Assembly (NCBI GenBank): GCA_027066265.1
Contig: JAMOOB010000013.1
Location: forward strand, 1-22,918
Origin: Desulfurococcales archaeon
GTDB lineage: Archaea; Thermoproteota; Thermoprotei_A; Sulfolobales; Ignisphaeraceae
Length of the DNA: 22,918 bases
Reading direction: 5' to 3'
The notes beneath the pieces are model-generated. The model made no database searches. It was not told the DNA's origin and saw only the letters and a program-made list of their open reading frames with translations. The translations under genes and the position numbers were made by a program. Positions 1-6,207 of this stretch are shown piece by piece (the stretch's first letter is position 1; every line of letters begins with the position of its first letter).

Positions 1-3
1 GTG

Positions 4-108
4 AGCTGCCCATCTTTGTTTAGTGCGCAGCTATGGGCTAAACAACGAGGGTTTTCCTTGGGCTCGGAAACGTTGTAGGATTGAGCCCGTTGTACCCCGG
101 GTACAACG
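4..108. repeat. cluster of inverted repeats (possible structured RNA or DNA site)
   Basis: Several perfect inverted repeats are packed into about 105 bases without a gene. agctgc (4-9) pairs with gcagct (27-32), or alternatively gcccat (8-13) with atgggc (33-38); these two are mutually exclusive. gggctc (60-65) pairs with gagccc (83-88). Next to it, cgttgtaccc (88-97) and gggtacaacg (99-108) form a 10-base arm palindrome with a single central base. I recognise no RNA family: there is no RNase P, SRP or C/D-box signature. It may be the end of an ncRNA cut by the window edge, a protein-binding palindrome, or chance. Confidence 0.35.
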
Positions 109-130
109 CCCCCAACAAACAAAGGAAGTT

Positions 131-474
131 TCAGAGATATACAAAGAGCTTATCATCCCTTAGCTCAACTAGAACGCGGCCTCGCATTTTATCGGGAACA
201 CTAACCCACATAACATTTCTTCCTTATCTAAACACTTTGTACGTGCCTTCTTCTCCGCATCTACAGACCACAACATCATCACTATAAACAACATCACAGT
301 ACTTTCCCTCAATTTCACTGCAGATTTCCTTAGGAAGGATTACTATTGAATATTCGTATTTTCCTTTGCGTTTTACTGAATATAGTGGCTTCTTTCAAAA
401 ACGCTCTCCAAAGCCATTCTAAGCTGCTTAGCTAGCAACGATTTCTCCCTAGCTACTTGGGATGTAGCGGTCAT
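131..474 (-). pseudogene. small broken gene (one frameshift, one in-frame stop), function unknown
   Basis: Reading leftwards from an ATG at 474, a short ORF runs in one frame to about 393 (…ALESVFE). The neighbouring frame then carries a protein-like stretch (LYSVKRKGKYEYSIVILPKE, then CRCGEEGTYKVFR) that has no start codon of its own and is preceded at once by a stop. Adding a single A to the A-run near 391-393 joins the two into an 83-residue protein ending at the TAA at 224-226. The same frame continues past this TAA (…MWVSVPDKMRGRVLVELRDD…) to a TGA at 131-133, which suggests a second lesion. I do not recognise the family. The downstream part is lysine- and valine-rich with beta-strand character and a CxC pair. 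It lies just beyond the distal tRNA remnant, so it is probably old chromosomal sequence that has decayed. A sequencing error at the A-run, or two separate tiny ORFs, are alternatives. Confidence 0.5.
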
Positions 475-499
475 TATATGCACCGAGCTTGGTGAAAGT

Positions 500-543
500 G
501 TGGTGCGGCGGCCGGGATTTGAACCCGGATCTCCGGCTTGGGG
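500..543 (-). repeat. 3' half of tRNA-Gly(CCC): remnant attachment site (att)
   Basis: These 44 bases match 1453-1497 of the complete tRNA-Gly(CCC) gene in the same orientation, with only one base missing from a G/C run. The copy covers the encoded CCA, the 3' acceptor strand, the T arm (stem intact) and the anticodon arm as far as the anticodon loop, where identity stops abruptly. No D arm or 5' acceptor strand follows at 544-600, so this is not a working tRNA gene. Crenarchaeal SSV-type integrases are known to use the anticodon-loop-to-3'-end half of a tRNA as attachment site, and the extent seen here is that. Confidence 0.8.
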
Positions 544-608
544 AACGGAGTAGCATGCCAAGAAGACATATCGAGCAGCGTGAAAGAGTCTTTGAAGTAA
601 TGGTGTCG

Positions 609-632
609 TTTATTATCGGTCTAGTTTATCAA
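609..632 (+). promoter_or_regulatory. candidate promoter of the toxin-antitoxin operon
   Basis: Two A/T-rich boxes, tttatta (609-615) and gtttatcaa (624-632), lie 40-55 bases before the antitoxin ATG at 669. Either would place transcription initiation about 25 bases downstream, ahead of a ggagg ribosome-binding site at 654-658. Which box is used cannot be decided by eye. Confidence 0.4.
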
Positions 633-668
633 GGTTGATTTCGATAGTTGTATGGAGGCTGTAGAGGT

Positions 669-878
669 ATGACTAAGGTTGTTGAGGCTGTCTATGAGAA
701 TGGTATGTTGAAACCTCTTGAGAAGCTCGATCTTAGGGAAGGTCAACGTGTTAAGATTAGGATAATTGAGGAGGATCCTATTCAGGTTGCTCGTGAGATA
801 AGGATGCGTTTAAGGGAGAAGCTTCAGGGTAAGGATCTAGTTGAAGAACTCTCTCGTGAGCGTGAACGCTTTGCGTAG
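669..878 (+). CDS. AF2212-like (DUF104 family) antitoxin
   Basis: A 69-residue protein beginning MTKVVEAVYENGMLKPLEKL, the hallmark start of the AF2212/DUF104 family, followed by DLREGQRVKI. Members are small beta-rich antitoxins paired with VapC/PIN toxins in archaea and some bacteria, and they bind and neutralise the toxin. The charged C-terminal half, rich in arginine and glutamate, is probably a helical toxin-binding tail. The start at 669 is chosen because family members begin at this Met and a ggagg sequence lies 10 bases upstream (654-658). A TTG at 648 in the same frame would add seven unlikely residues. The toxin gene overlaps its 3' end, so the two are co-transcribed and probably translationally coupled. 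It lies inside the tRNA-bounded islet. Confidence 0.85.
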   Translation: MTKVVEAVYENGMLKPLEKLDLREGQRVKIRIIEEDPIQVAREIRMRLREKLQGKDLVEELSRERERFA

Positions 879-1323
879 GAAAGTAGTTATCGATGCTTCC
901 TTAATCATAGACCTTTACGCAGCTCCAAGCGAGGAACGTGCTTCCATAGCAGAAGAGGTAGTTACGTGGATTACAAGAGGTATCGTGGATGCGTTCGCTC
1001 CCAAGCTGCTAATTGTTGAAGTAATGGGTGTTCTATCACGTTATCTCTCCGAAGAAGAGCTGGACTTGGTCTTAGACACACTCCCTTCAATTAGACTCGT
1101 ACCGGAGGAAACTATCTACGAGGAAGCAGTTCGAATAGCCCGTAAGACAGGTTCGCGAGCCGCAGATGCTTACTACATCGCGGTAGCATCGATAATCAAT
1201 GGAGTTCTGCTAACAAACGATAGAAGACAAGCACAGAATGCGATGAAAGCTGGCATAAGAGCGTACTACTTGATAGAAGAAATGGAGAGAGCAAGACAAG
1301 ACCTCTCACATCTCGACACGTAG
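862..1323 (+). CDS. vapC: VapC-type PIN-domain ribonuclease toxin
   Basis: A 153-residue PIN-domain protein. All four acidic metal-binding positions of active VapC toxins are present (numbering from the GTG at 862): D11 in VVIDASLI, E53 in LIVEVMG, D102 in SRAADAYYIA and D120 in LLTNDRR. The expected role is Mg-dependent cleavage of RNA, often tRNA or rRNA, when freed from the antitoxin encoded just upstream. The reading frame overlaps the end of the antitoxin. Possible starts are TTG 841, GTG 856, GTG 862 and TTG 871; GTG 862 is chosen because PIN toxins begin close before the first catalytic Asp, but none has a clear ribosome-binding site. The intact active site argues that the pair is still selected, not a decaying relic. 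Confidence 0.85.
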   Translation: MNALRRKVVIDASLIIDLYAAPSEERASIAEEVVTWITRGIVDAFAPKLLIVEVMGVLSRYLSEEELDLVLDTLPSIRLVPEETIYEEAVRIARKTGSRAADAYYIAVASIINGVLLTNDRRQAQNAMKAGIRAYYLIEEMERARQDLSHLDT

Positions 1324-1453
1324 TATTCCTTCAACAAGAATTGTAATCGTATCGTACTAACATTCGCTTCGATATACGTAGCCACAAACATTAATGAGAG
1401 GCCCCGATGCGCAGGACTATTCGAGTCGAGAAACAGACATCGGTGTATAGAGG

Positions 1454-1532
1454 TGGTGCGGCGGCCGGGATTTGAACCCGGGATCTCCGGCTTGGGGGGC
1501 CGGCGTCCTAGACCAGGCTAGACGACCGCCGC
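1454..1532 (-). tRNA. tRNA-Gly (anticodon CCC), CCA encoded
   Basis: The minus strand folds as a full cloverleaf: 7-bp acceptor GCGGCGG/CCGCCGC, a D arm, a 5-bp anticodon stem CCGGC/GCCGG, and a T arm CCGGG-TTCAAAT-CCCGG, then discriminator A and an encoded CCA (1454-1456). The seven-base anticodon loop is CCCCCAA, giving anticodon CCC, which reads GGG glycine codons. Position 33 is therefore C instead of the nearly universal U. No intron is present. A TATA-like box lies about 28 bases upstream. Its 3' half is duplicated at 500-543, marking it as the integration target of the neighbouring islet. Confidence 0.93.
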
Positions 1533-1557
1533 CGTTTGGTTTCGTATGGTGTCCCTG

Positions 1558-1566
1558 TTCTTAAGT
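1558..1566 (-). promoter_or_regulatory. TATA-like promoter of tRNA-Gly
   Basis: The palindromic core cttaag (1560-1565), set in an A/T-rich patch, is centred about 30 bases upstream of the tRNA 5' end (1532). This is the spacing expected of an archaeal TATA box driving a tRNA with a very short leader. It sits just beyond the stop codon of the nucleotidylyltransferase gene. Confidence 0.5.
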
Positions 1567-1571
1567 CTTTG

Positions 1572-2819
1572 CTATTTCCAGTCTTCTTTCACTACGGTGT
1601 TTGGTGGTACGTCTCGGTACACGACTACTCCGGGGTATATGATGGAGTTGTGTCCTATCTTTACGCCGGGCATTATCGATACGTTGATTCCTGTCTTGAC
1701 GTTGTCTCCGACGAATGCTCCTAGCTTTACTCTTCCGCTATCGATTCGTTTGCCTTCTATCGTTACCTTGATCGTTTTCCAGTCGAATCTTAGGTTAGCG
1801 GTAATCGTACCGGCACCGAAGTTTACGTCTCTACCAATGATGCTATCGCCTATGTAGGTGAGATGCGCTGCGTGGGTTCGTTCCATCACTATGCTTTCCT
1901 TTACCTCTACGGAGAACCCTATGTGGGCTTCGCTACGTATCACGGTGTAGGGTCTTATGAAAGCGTTGGGACCGATCACAGCGTTGGGACCTACGTAGCT
2001 AGGTCCAACAATCGTTGTTCCACTCCTTATCTCGGCTCCTTCCTCGATTACTACGGGCCCCTTGATCGTTACGTTGGGTGCTACCTCTCCCTTCACGCAT
2101 CTATCGATCTTTTCGAGTACGCGTTTGTTTACTTCGAGCAGCATCCATGGATACCCTACGTCGATCCACGAATCTCGAGGTAGCTCAACGAGGTGGAACT
2201 CTTCGCCTTTACCGCGAGCTATCCTAATCAAGTCCGTTAGCTCGTACTCGCCACGACTCGATCTAGGGATCTGTTCTACGAGTTCGAGAACGCTATGCTT
2301 AAACACGTAGATACCAGCGTTTACGAGACCCGGACTCTTCTCGTTGGGTTTCTCAACTATATCCATAACCCTACCGCTATCCACCACGAGCTTGCCATAC
2401 CTAGACACGTCGTCTACCATAGCACCGCAAACAATGTTCTTCACACCCTTCTCAAGGAACTCGCGAATCCTTCTACGAGCATCATCATCGATGAATAGAT
2501 CTCCGTACACAACCACCACATCGTCGTCCAGATGATCGAGCGCCTTAGCGACGGCGTGTCCCGTACCCAGTTCCTCTCCTTGATAAACGAATACCGGGTT
2601 CAATCCAAGCCTTTCACAGACCTCAGAGATCCCACGAACAGCGATCTCTTTGAGATGAGAAACCACGACAACAACCTTCTCCACGCCTAGTTCTTGCAAG
2701 AGTTTGAGTGAGTAGAACACCAGTGGCTTATCAACAACGGGAAGCAGAGGCTTGGGAATGGTCTCGGTAAAGGGTTTGAGTCTCTTACCTTTTCCAGCAG
2801 CTAGTACGAGACCAATCAA
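1572..2819 (-). CDS. bifunctional sugar-1-phosphate nucleotidylyltransferase / acetyltransferase (GlmU-like)
   Basis: A 415-residue two-domain enzyme. Residues 1-235 are a nucleotidyltransferase domain with the entry motif LAAGKGKRLKPFT (6-18) and IPKPLLPV (21-28). Residues 240-415 are a left-handed beta-helix of hexapeptide repeats with the GlmU-type acetyltransferase signature: HLTYIGDSIIG with the probable catalytic His319, then NFGAGT and GDNVKTG. The domain order and motifs fit the archaeal ST0452-type enzymes of Sulfolobus, which make UDP-GlcNAc or dTDP-sugars from sugar 1-phosphates and can acetylate amino-sugar phosphates. The exact sugar cannot be told from sequence. The start is a TTG at 2819, immediately before the nucleotide-binding strand. 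It has its own promoter and ends the long minus-strand gene array. Confidence 0.88.
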   Translation of the reverse strand: MIGLVLAAGKGKRLKPFTETIPKPLLPVVDKPLVFYSLKLLQELGVEKVVVVVSHLKEIAVRGISEVCERLGLNPVFVYQGEELGTGHAVAKALDHLDDDVVVVYGDLFIDDDARRRIREFLEKGVKNIVCGAMVDDVSRYGKLVVDSGRVMDIVEKPNEKSPGLVNAGIYVFKHSVLELVEQIPRSSRGEYELTDLIRIARGKGEEFHLVELPRDSWIDVGYPWMLLEVNKRVLEKIDRCVKGEVAPNVTIKGPVVIEEGAEIRSGTTIVGPSYVGPNAVIGPNAFIRPYTVIRSEAHIGFSVEVKESIVMERTHAAHLTYIGDSIIGRDVNFGAGTITANLRFDWKTIKVTIEGKRIDSGRVKLGAFVGDNVKTGINVSIMPGVKIGHNSIIYPGVVVYRDVPPNTVVKEDWK

Positions 2820-2853
2820 CGTATTGCCCAGAAACTAAGAGAAGCAGTTCGAG

Positions 2854-2863
2854 GATAAATAAT
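2854..2863 (-). promoter_or_regulatory. TATA-like promoter of the nucleotidylyltransferase gene
   Basis: On the minus strand the A/T-rich box TTATTTAT (plus 2855-2862) lies about 38 bases before the TTG start at 2819, leaving room for initiation near 2832 and a leader of about a dozen bases. It is in the 66-base gap behind eS1, so this gene is probably transcribed separately from the ribosomal array. Confidence 0.5.
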
Positions 2864-2885
2864 CGTTTGCATAAGGAAGGCATTG

Positions 2886-3551
2886 CTAGAGCGTTGTTCC
2901 GTACGGAGCTTCTAGAAGACCTGGTCTAGGTACTATGACGGCTTTCTTCAATCCTTCGGGTGTCGGTACAGCTAACAGCTTCGACTTGTAGATCTCTACC
3001 TTTCTAAGTGGATAGATCTTCTTCGCTTCCTGGAAGATCTCCTGAGCAAGTTCTCCGAAGATCATGGCGTTTATCAGCTCATCGAGAGTCTTGCTACTCG
3101 CAGCGTTCGTGATCTTCTCCATCATTATCTTCCTGATGGCGCGCTTCTGCGAAGTCTTGCAGCGATAGGTGGTCCACGTAATTCCGGTTATCCTAAGCTT
3201 GTAGCCATCCTTAGTCATTACGTTGACTATCGCCGTAATCTTGCTGCTCTTCCTACGAGTCAAGCTCCTTACGTAGTCCCTAGCAAGCTCGTGTCCCTTG
3301 AACCTGGTGTAGGCGTACTCTCCTTCAACCTTCCAGATCTGGAAGTAGAGATGTACGTGTACCTGCGTAATGTCTCCGGTAAGATCGTAGAGCGTAACCT
3401 CTACGACTCTACCCAACAGCTTCCAAGGTTCGTCGGCTGGCGTCGTCGTCACGGGTATGCTTCCGAATACGGGTGGTGCTAGTACGGTGTACCATTTCTT
3501 GAGCCTCCACCTCTCCTTACCCGTCAACCTGAATTTCTGAGCCTTGGACAC
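2886..3551 (-). CDS. rps3ae: 30S ribosomal protein eS1 (S3ae)
   Basis: A 221-residue basic protein of the eS1/S3ae family, about the usual archaeal length. Recognisable parts are the N-terminal KKWYTVLAPPVFG (residues 18-31), the central LYDLTGDITQVHVHLYFQ, and the C-terminal AVPTPEG. It binds the platform of the small subunit near the mRNA exit. The start is a GTG at 3551 with a GGTGAGGAG ribosome-binding sequence a few bases upstream. It is the last gene of the uS15 - DHH - Pcc1 - eS1 block, an order familiar in archaea. Confidence 0.96.
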   Translation of the reverse strand: MSKAQKFRLTGKERWRLKKWYTVLAPPVFGSIPVTTTPADEPWKLLGRVVEVTLYDLTGDITQVHVHLYFQIWKVEGEYAYTRFKGHELARDYVRSLTRRKSSKITAIVNVMTKDGYKLRITGITWTTYRCKTSQKRAIRKIMMEKITNAASSKTLDELINAMIFGELAQEIFQEAKKIYPLRKVEIYKSKLLAVPTPEGLKKAVIVPRPGLLEAPYGTTL

Positions 3552-3573
3552 GGCGACTCCTCACCTTACCTCG

Positions 3574-3864
3574 CTACCCCGCGCTCGCACTCCTTAAAAG
3601 CTTGTTTCGTTGACTATTCTCTATCCTCTCAATGCTCTTCAACGCTATCGATATGTGTTCGAGAAGATCGTCTATCGTGTTCCTAAACGTTAGCACCGAG
3701 ACGTCTATCCCCTCGATCTCTATCAGCATCGCGGAGCCAATGCATGTCGTACGAATCGTTATTCCGCTGGGAACCGTAGCGTTATCTGGTTCTATCGCTT
3801 CGAGAACAGCTCGACAAACATCTTCGCTTCGCAACGATACGAAGATCCGTGCACTGAGAATCAT
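3574..3864 (-). CDS. pcc1: KEOPS complex subunit Pcc1
   Basis: A 96-residue protein of the CTAG/Pcc1 family: an N-terminal beta strand (ARIFVSL), the turn EPDNATVP (residues 25-32), strands ending in IEIEGIDVSVLTFRNTIDDLLEHI, and a C-terminal helix. Pcc1 dimerises and scaffolds KEOPS, which makes the universal t6A modification at position 37 of ANN-decoding tRNAs. The ATG overlaps the stop of the DHH gene as ATGA, implying coupled translation. Kae1 and Bud32, its complex partners, lie about 3 kb upstream in the same direction; Cgi121 is not in the window. Confidence 0.85.
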   Translation of the reverse strand: MILSARIFVSLRSEDVCRAVLEAIEPDNATVPSGITIRTTCIGSAMLIEIEGIDVSVLTFRNTIDDLLEHISIALKSIERIENSQRNKLLRSASAG

Positions 3865-5057
3865 TTTACGAACCTCGGTACCCTATCTACCGAATCAAGT
3901 ACTAGGCATCCACCAACGACCTCAACACCTTCCTCGAACGGCCATCTACGATCCGTGAGTGGTAGAGGTAGGCAGAAAGCTTTCTCACCGAACCTCGCTA
4001 CGAAGATATCTTCGCATAGACCTAGAGCTCGAAGAATACGTCCAATCGTGTAGATGGGTAGTCGACCTAGGAGGTTCTCGTCATCGAATTCGAGAATCGA
4101 TAGCTTGATCCCTCTAACGTATATCCTCTTAACGTTCGTACGCTGCTCAACAACGTCTCCCACTACCTTCCTAATCAAATCCCTAGCCCTTGTATAGAGT
4201 GCGTAAGCAACGTTTACGTAGCTAGGCTCCAGCATTACTGCAAGTATGTACTCCAGACCCTTGAGCTCGAGAACGAGCTCCATCACGTAGCTAAGCTCGT
4301 AGATATCGTCCACGAGATCCAGGCCCTTGACAACGATCTTCTTCCCAACGAAGTTAGCGAAACTACGTGCATACCTACCCACGATCTCGTTCAGTTTCGA
4401 TACGAGTTTATCGCGATCCTCTCCACGAAGCGAAGTAGGATCTATACCAAGTTCCTCAACGAGTTTCCTACAACCATCGCGATCCAGCGACACACCTAGT
4501 ATGAATGGGTCTAGGGTTCTGTAGAGCGCGGTTACGAGATCTACGTGTGGGTACCCGAAGAGACGCAGCGTTTCGACTACGCTAAAGTTCTCGCTCGATA
4601 CGCTACTGCTCAGGATCTCCATGTGGTTCTCCAGGATCCGCTCATCGTAGCAGGAACTCGTTCCGAGACTAACCATTGCTGCGAGAGCCATTGCTTCGAG
4701 TTCCTTGGATACGATCCACACCTCCTTGATTCGTGGAACCAGCTGGAGAGCGAGAGATAGGAGTCTACGGCTATCGAACGACACGTATTCTTCGAGTAGA
4801 AACACGTTTGCTCCGGGTAGAGCAGTTCGTTGAACGAGTCCTACGAGTATGAGTGGTGCTCGTAGATCGATAGGTCGAGGAGCTTGGTGAGCGGAAGCGA
4901 TCTCTACCTCTACATCCATATCGCGGAAGAATCGAGCCAAGAAAGAAGCTGCTATCGCTGAATCGAGATCGTTGTTCGCGACAATCGTAGCCTTTCCACA
5001 GCTCTTAACAGCATTGATTAGATCGCCGAAGCTCTTCCGAGGCTCTAAACTCTTCAT
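3861..5057 (-). CDS. degenerate DHH-family (RecJ/Cdc45-like) protein
   Basis: A 398-residue protein in the place where archaea keep a RecJ/Cdc45 homologue, between uS15 and Pcc1/eS1. The N-terminal Rossmann-like DHH domain keeps part of motif I (ANNDLDSAIAA; D30, D32, S33). The other metal ligands are missing: the motif I His is Asn28/29, motif II reads LILVGLV with Gly73 where Asp is expected, and the DHH triad is replaced by LEE (88-90). Nuclease activity is therefore unlikely. In Sulfolobus a similarly inactive RecJ-like protein binds GINS and MCM, acting like eukaryotic Cdc45 in the replicative helicase; I infer the same role. The family call rests on position and motif I and is otherwise divergent. 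Confidence 0.7.
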   Translation of the reverse strand: MKSLEPRKSFGDLINAVKSCGKATIVANNDLDSAIAASFLARFFRDMDVEVEIASAHQAPRPIDLRAPLILVGLVQRTALPGANVFLLEEYVSFDSRRLLSLALQLVPRIKEVWIVSKELEAMALAAMVSLGTSSCYDERILENHMEILSSSVSSENFSVVETLRLFGYPHVDLVTALYRTLDPFILGVSLDRDGCRKLVEELGIDPTSLRGEDRDKLVSKLNEIVGRYARSFANFVGKKIVVKGLDLVDDIYELSYVMELVLELKGLEYILAVMLEPSYVNVAYALYTRARDLIRKVVGDVVEQRTNVKRIYVRGIKLSILEFDDENLLGRLPIYTIGRILRALGLCEDIFVARFGEKAFCLPLPLTDRRWPFEEGVEVVGGCLVLDSVDRVPRFVK

Positions 5058-5071
5058 CGTAGAACCTCGCG

Positions 5072-5593
5072 TTAGCTAGCACTACCACCGGTCTCGGTAC
5101 CGGTGCTCAGCGCCGATACCTCGATAGCTTTGCTGAGGTACTGCGATACCAAAACCTTAGCACGCTCTGGATCGTATTCGAAGTCTGGCGGTAGCTTACC
5201 TACCCTCTTGTAGTACTTAATCAGAGCTCTTATCTTGGACTCGATCTCGATGAGACCACGCTTGCTAGCGTAATCCTTAGGATGCTCGCTTAGATGTCTA
5301 CGTAGATTCACTGCGCGTGCCATGAGTCTCAGCAGGTCTTCGGGGATCGGTGGCAACAATCCGTGCTTCTCCAGTACCTTGGTAAGCTTAACGCCTAGCA
5401 CCGATTTCACTAGAGGTATTCCGAACTGATCCCTCAGTATGATGCCTATCATCGAGGGTGTGTAGCCCATCTTAGCTAGCTCTACGATCATAGCCTCGAT
5501 CTCTTCGGGACTGTACTGAACCCACTTAGGTGGACCAACTCTTACGGGTCTCGTTGAGTGGGACTGACCTTTGTCACGCTTCTTGCCAGCCAT
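5072..5593 (-). CDS. rps15: 30S ribosomal protein uS15
   Basis: A 173-residue archaeal-type uS15, about twice bacterial length because of the N-terminal extension. GPPKWVQYSPEEIEAMI (residues 19-35) and MGYTPSMIGIILRDQFGIP are typical of archaeal/eukaryotic S13e-type proteins, followed by the rRNA-binding helical core (LRRHLSEHPKDYASKRGL). It binds the 16S rRNA three-way junction early in small-subunit assembly. It starts with ATG and lies 20 bases behind the XTP/dITP diphosphatase gene. The last 15-20 residues are low-complexity and rich in Ser, Thr and Gly. Confidence 0.96.
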   Translation of the reverse strand: MAGKKRDKGQSHSTRPVRVGPPKWVQYSPEEIEAMIVELAKMGYTPSMIGIILRDQFGIPLVKSVLGVKLTKVLEKHGLLPPIPEDLLRLMARAVNLRRHLSEHPKDYASKRGLIEIESKIRALIKYYKRVGKLPPDFEYDPERAKVLVSQYLSKAIEVSALSTGTETGGSAS

Positions 5594-5613
5594 AGTTATC
5601 CCCTAGCCTCGGT

Positions 5614-6207
5614 CTAGGTCTGTAGTAGGGGTTTAAGTTTGTCGATGTTCTTAGCGATCCACTCACCAAGTTTTCGAAACGCTCTTCCTCTATGCGAATA
5701 CCTAGTCTTCTCCTCGCTACTCATCTCGGCGAACGTCCTTGTCTCGCCGAACGGTACGAATATAGGGTCGAAACCGAATCCATGCGATCCACGAGCTTCC
5801 TCAGCTATCGTTCCCTCTACCACGCCTTCGAATACCTCGATCCAATCCTCTCTCAGCGCGAATGCTACCACCGCTACGAATCTAGCTCTCCTATCCTCGA
5901 CGCCCCTCATTAGCTTGAGGATACCTTCCACGCCTATGGTGCGGTAAACGTAGCTACTGTAAGGCCCTGGAAAACCGTTGAGTGCATCTATGAAGAGTCC
6001 CGAATCCTCGACTACCACCGGTCTACGAAGGTATTGGTACGCTGCTCGAGCTGCGTAGATAGCTATTTCTCTAAGATCGTCGCTCTGGATCTCTACCTTC
6101 GGTACATCTACGGGAACTAGCTCTATACCGAAGCTCTTTAGAGCTATGTTTGCTTCCTCGACTTTGTGTCTATTCTTCGTAGCTACGGAGATTCTCAGAA
6201 GCTCCAC
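5614..6207 (-). CDS. XTP/dITP diphosphatase (RdgB/HAM1 family)
   Basis: A 197-residue HAM1/RdgB protein that hydrolyses deaminated purine nucleoside triphosphates (XTP, dITP, ITP) to monophosphate and pyrophosphate, keeping them out of DNA and RNA. Signature parts are VATKNRHKVEEAN (residues 8-20), VEDSGLFIDALNGFPGPYSS (66-85), GFGFDPIF (142-149) and the C-terminal SHRGRAFRKL. The GTG start at 6207 lies inside the 3' end of bud32, an overlap of 13 bases. Placement between KEOPS genes and uS15 is common in archaea. Confidence 0.93.
   Translation of the reverse strand: MELLRISVATKNRHKVEEANIALKSFGIELVPVDVPKVEIQSDDLREIAIYAARAAYQYLRRPVVVEDSGLFIDALNGFPGPYSSYVYRTIGVEGILKLMRGVEDRRARFVAVVAFALREDWIEVFEGVVEGTIAEEARGSHGFGFDPIFVPFGETRTFAEMSSEEKTRYSHRGRAFRKLGEWIAKNIDKLKPLLQT

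Larger units (their letters stand above)
500..1497. mobile_element. putative tRNA-integrated islet carrying only a toxin-antitoxin pair
   Basis: The stretch is bounded by direct repeats of the 3' half of tRNA-Gly(CCC), the partial copy at 500-543 and the copy inside the complete tRNA at 1453-1497. The intact tRNA keeps its 5' half outside the islet, and the inserted DNA follows its 3' end, as expected for integration into a tRNA gene. Between the repeats lie about 0.9 kb holding an AF2212-like antitoxin gene and a VapC-type PIN toxin gene. No integrase or integrase fragment is visible. The likely history is an integrated plasmid or virus that lost everything except its stabilising toxin-antitoxin module. 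Segmental duplication of half a tRNA without a mobile element is the alternative. Confidence 0.6.

Noticed and set aside
266..285. C/D-box sRNA suggested by GTGATGA on the minus strand
   Set aside because: No D' or D box (CTGA) at suitable distance, and the motif lies in the protein-like reading frame.
81..287. 68-residue plus-strand ORF
   Set aside because: Serine/threonine-rich low-complexity translation typical of antisense reading; the minus strand of the same DNA has the more protein-like (broken) frame.
500..561. A second tRNA-Gly gene
   Set aside because: Only the 3' half is present. No D arm or 5' acceptor strand pairs with it, and the anticodon stem diverges.
1324..1453. Possible integrase remnant between vapC and the tRNA
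   Set aside because: All frames are short. Only a weak inverted repeat (ccgatg…catcgg, about 1405-1443) is visible, and no integrase motif.
1863..2183. 106-residue plus-strand ORF opposite the nucleotidylyltransferase
   Set aside because: Antisense shadow; the minus frame has clear hexapeptide repeats and catalytic motifs across the same bases.
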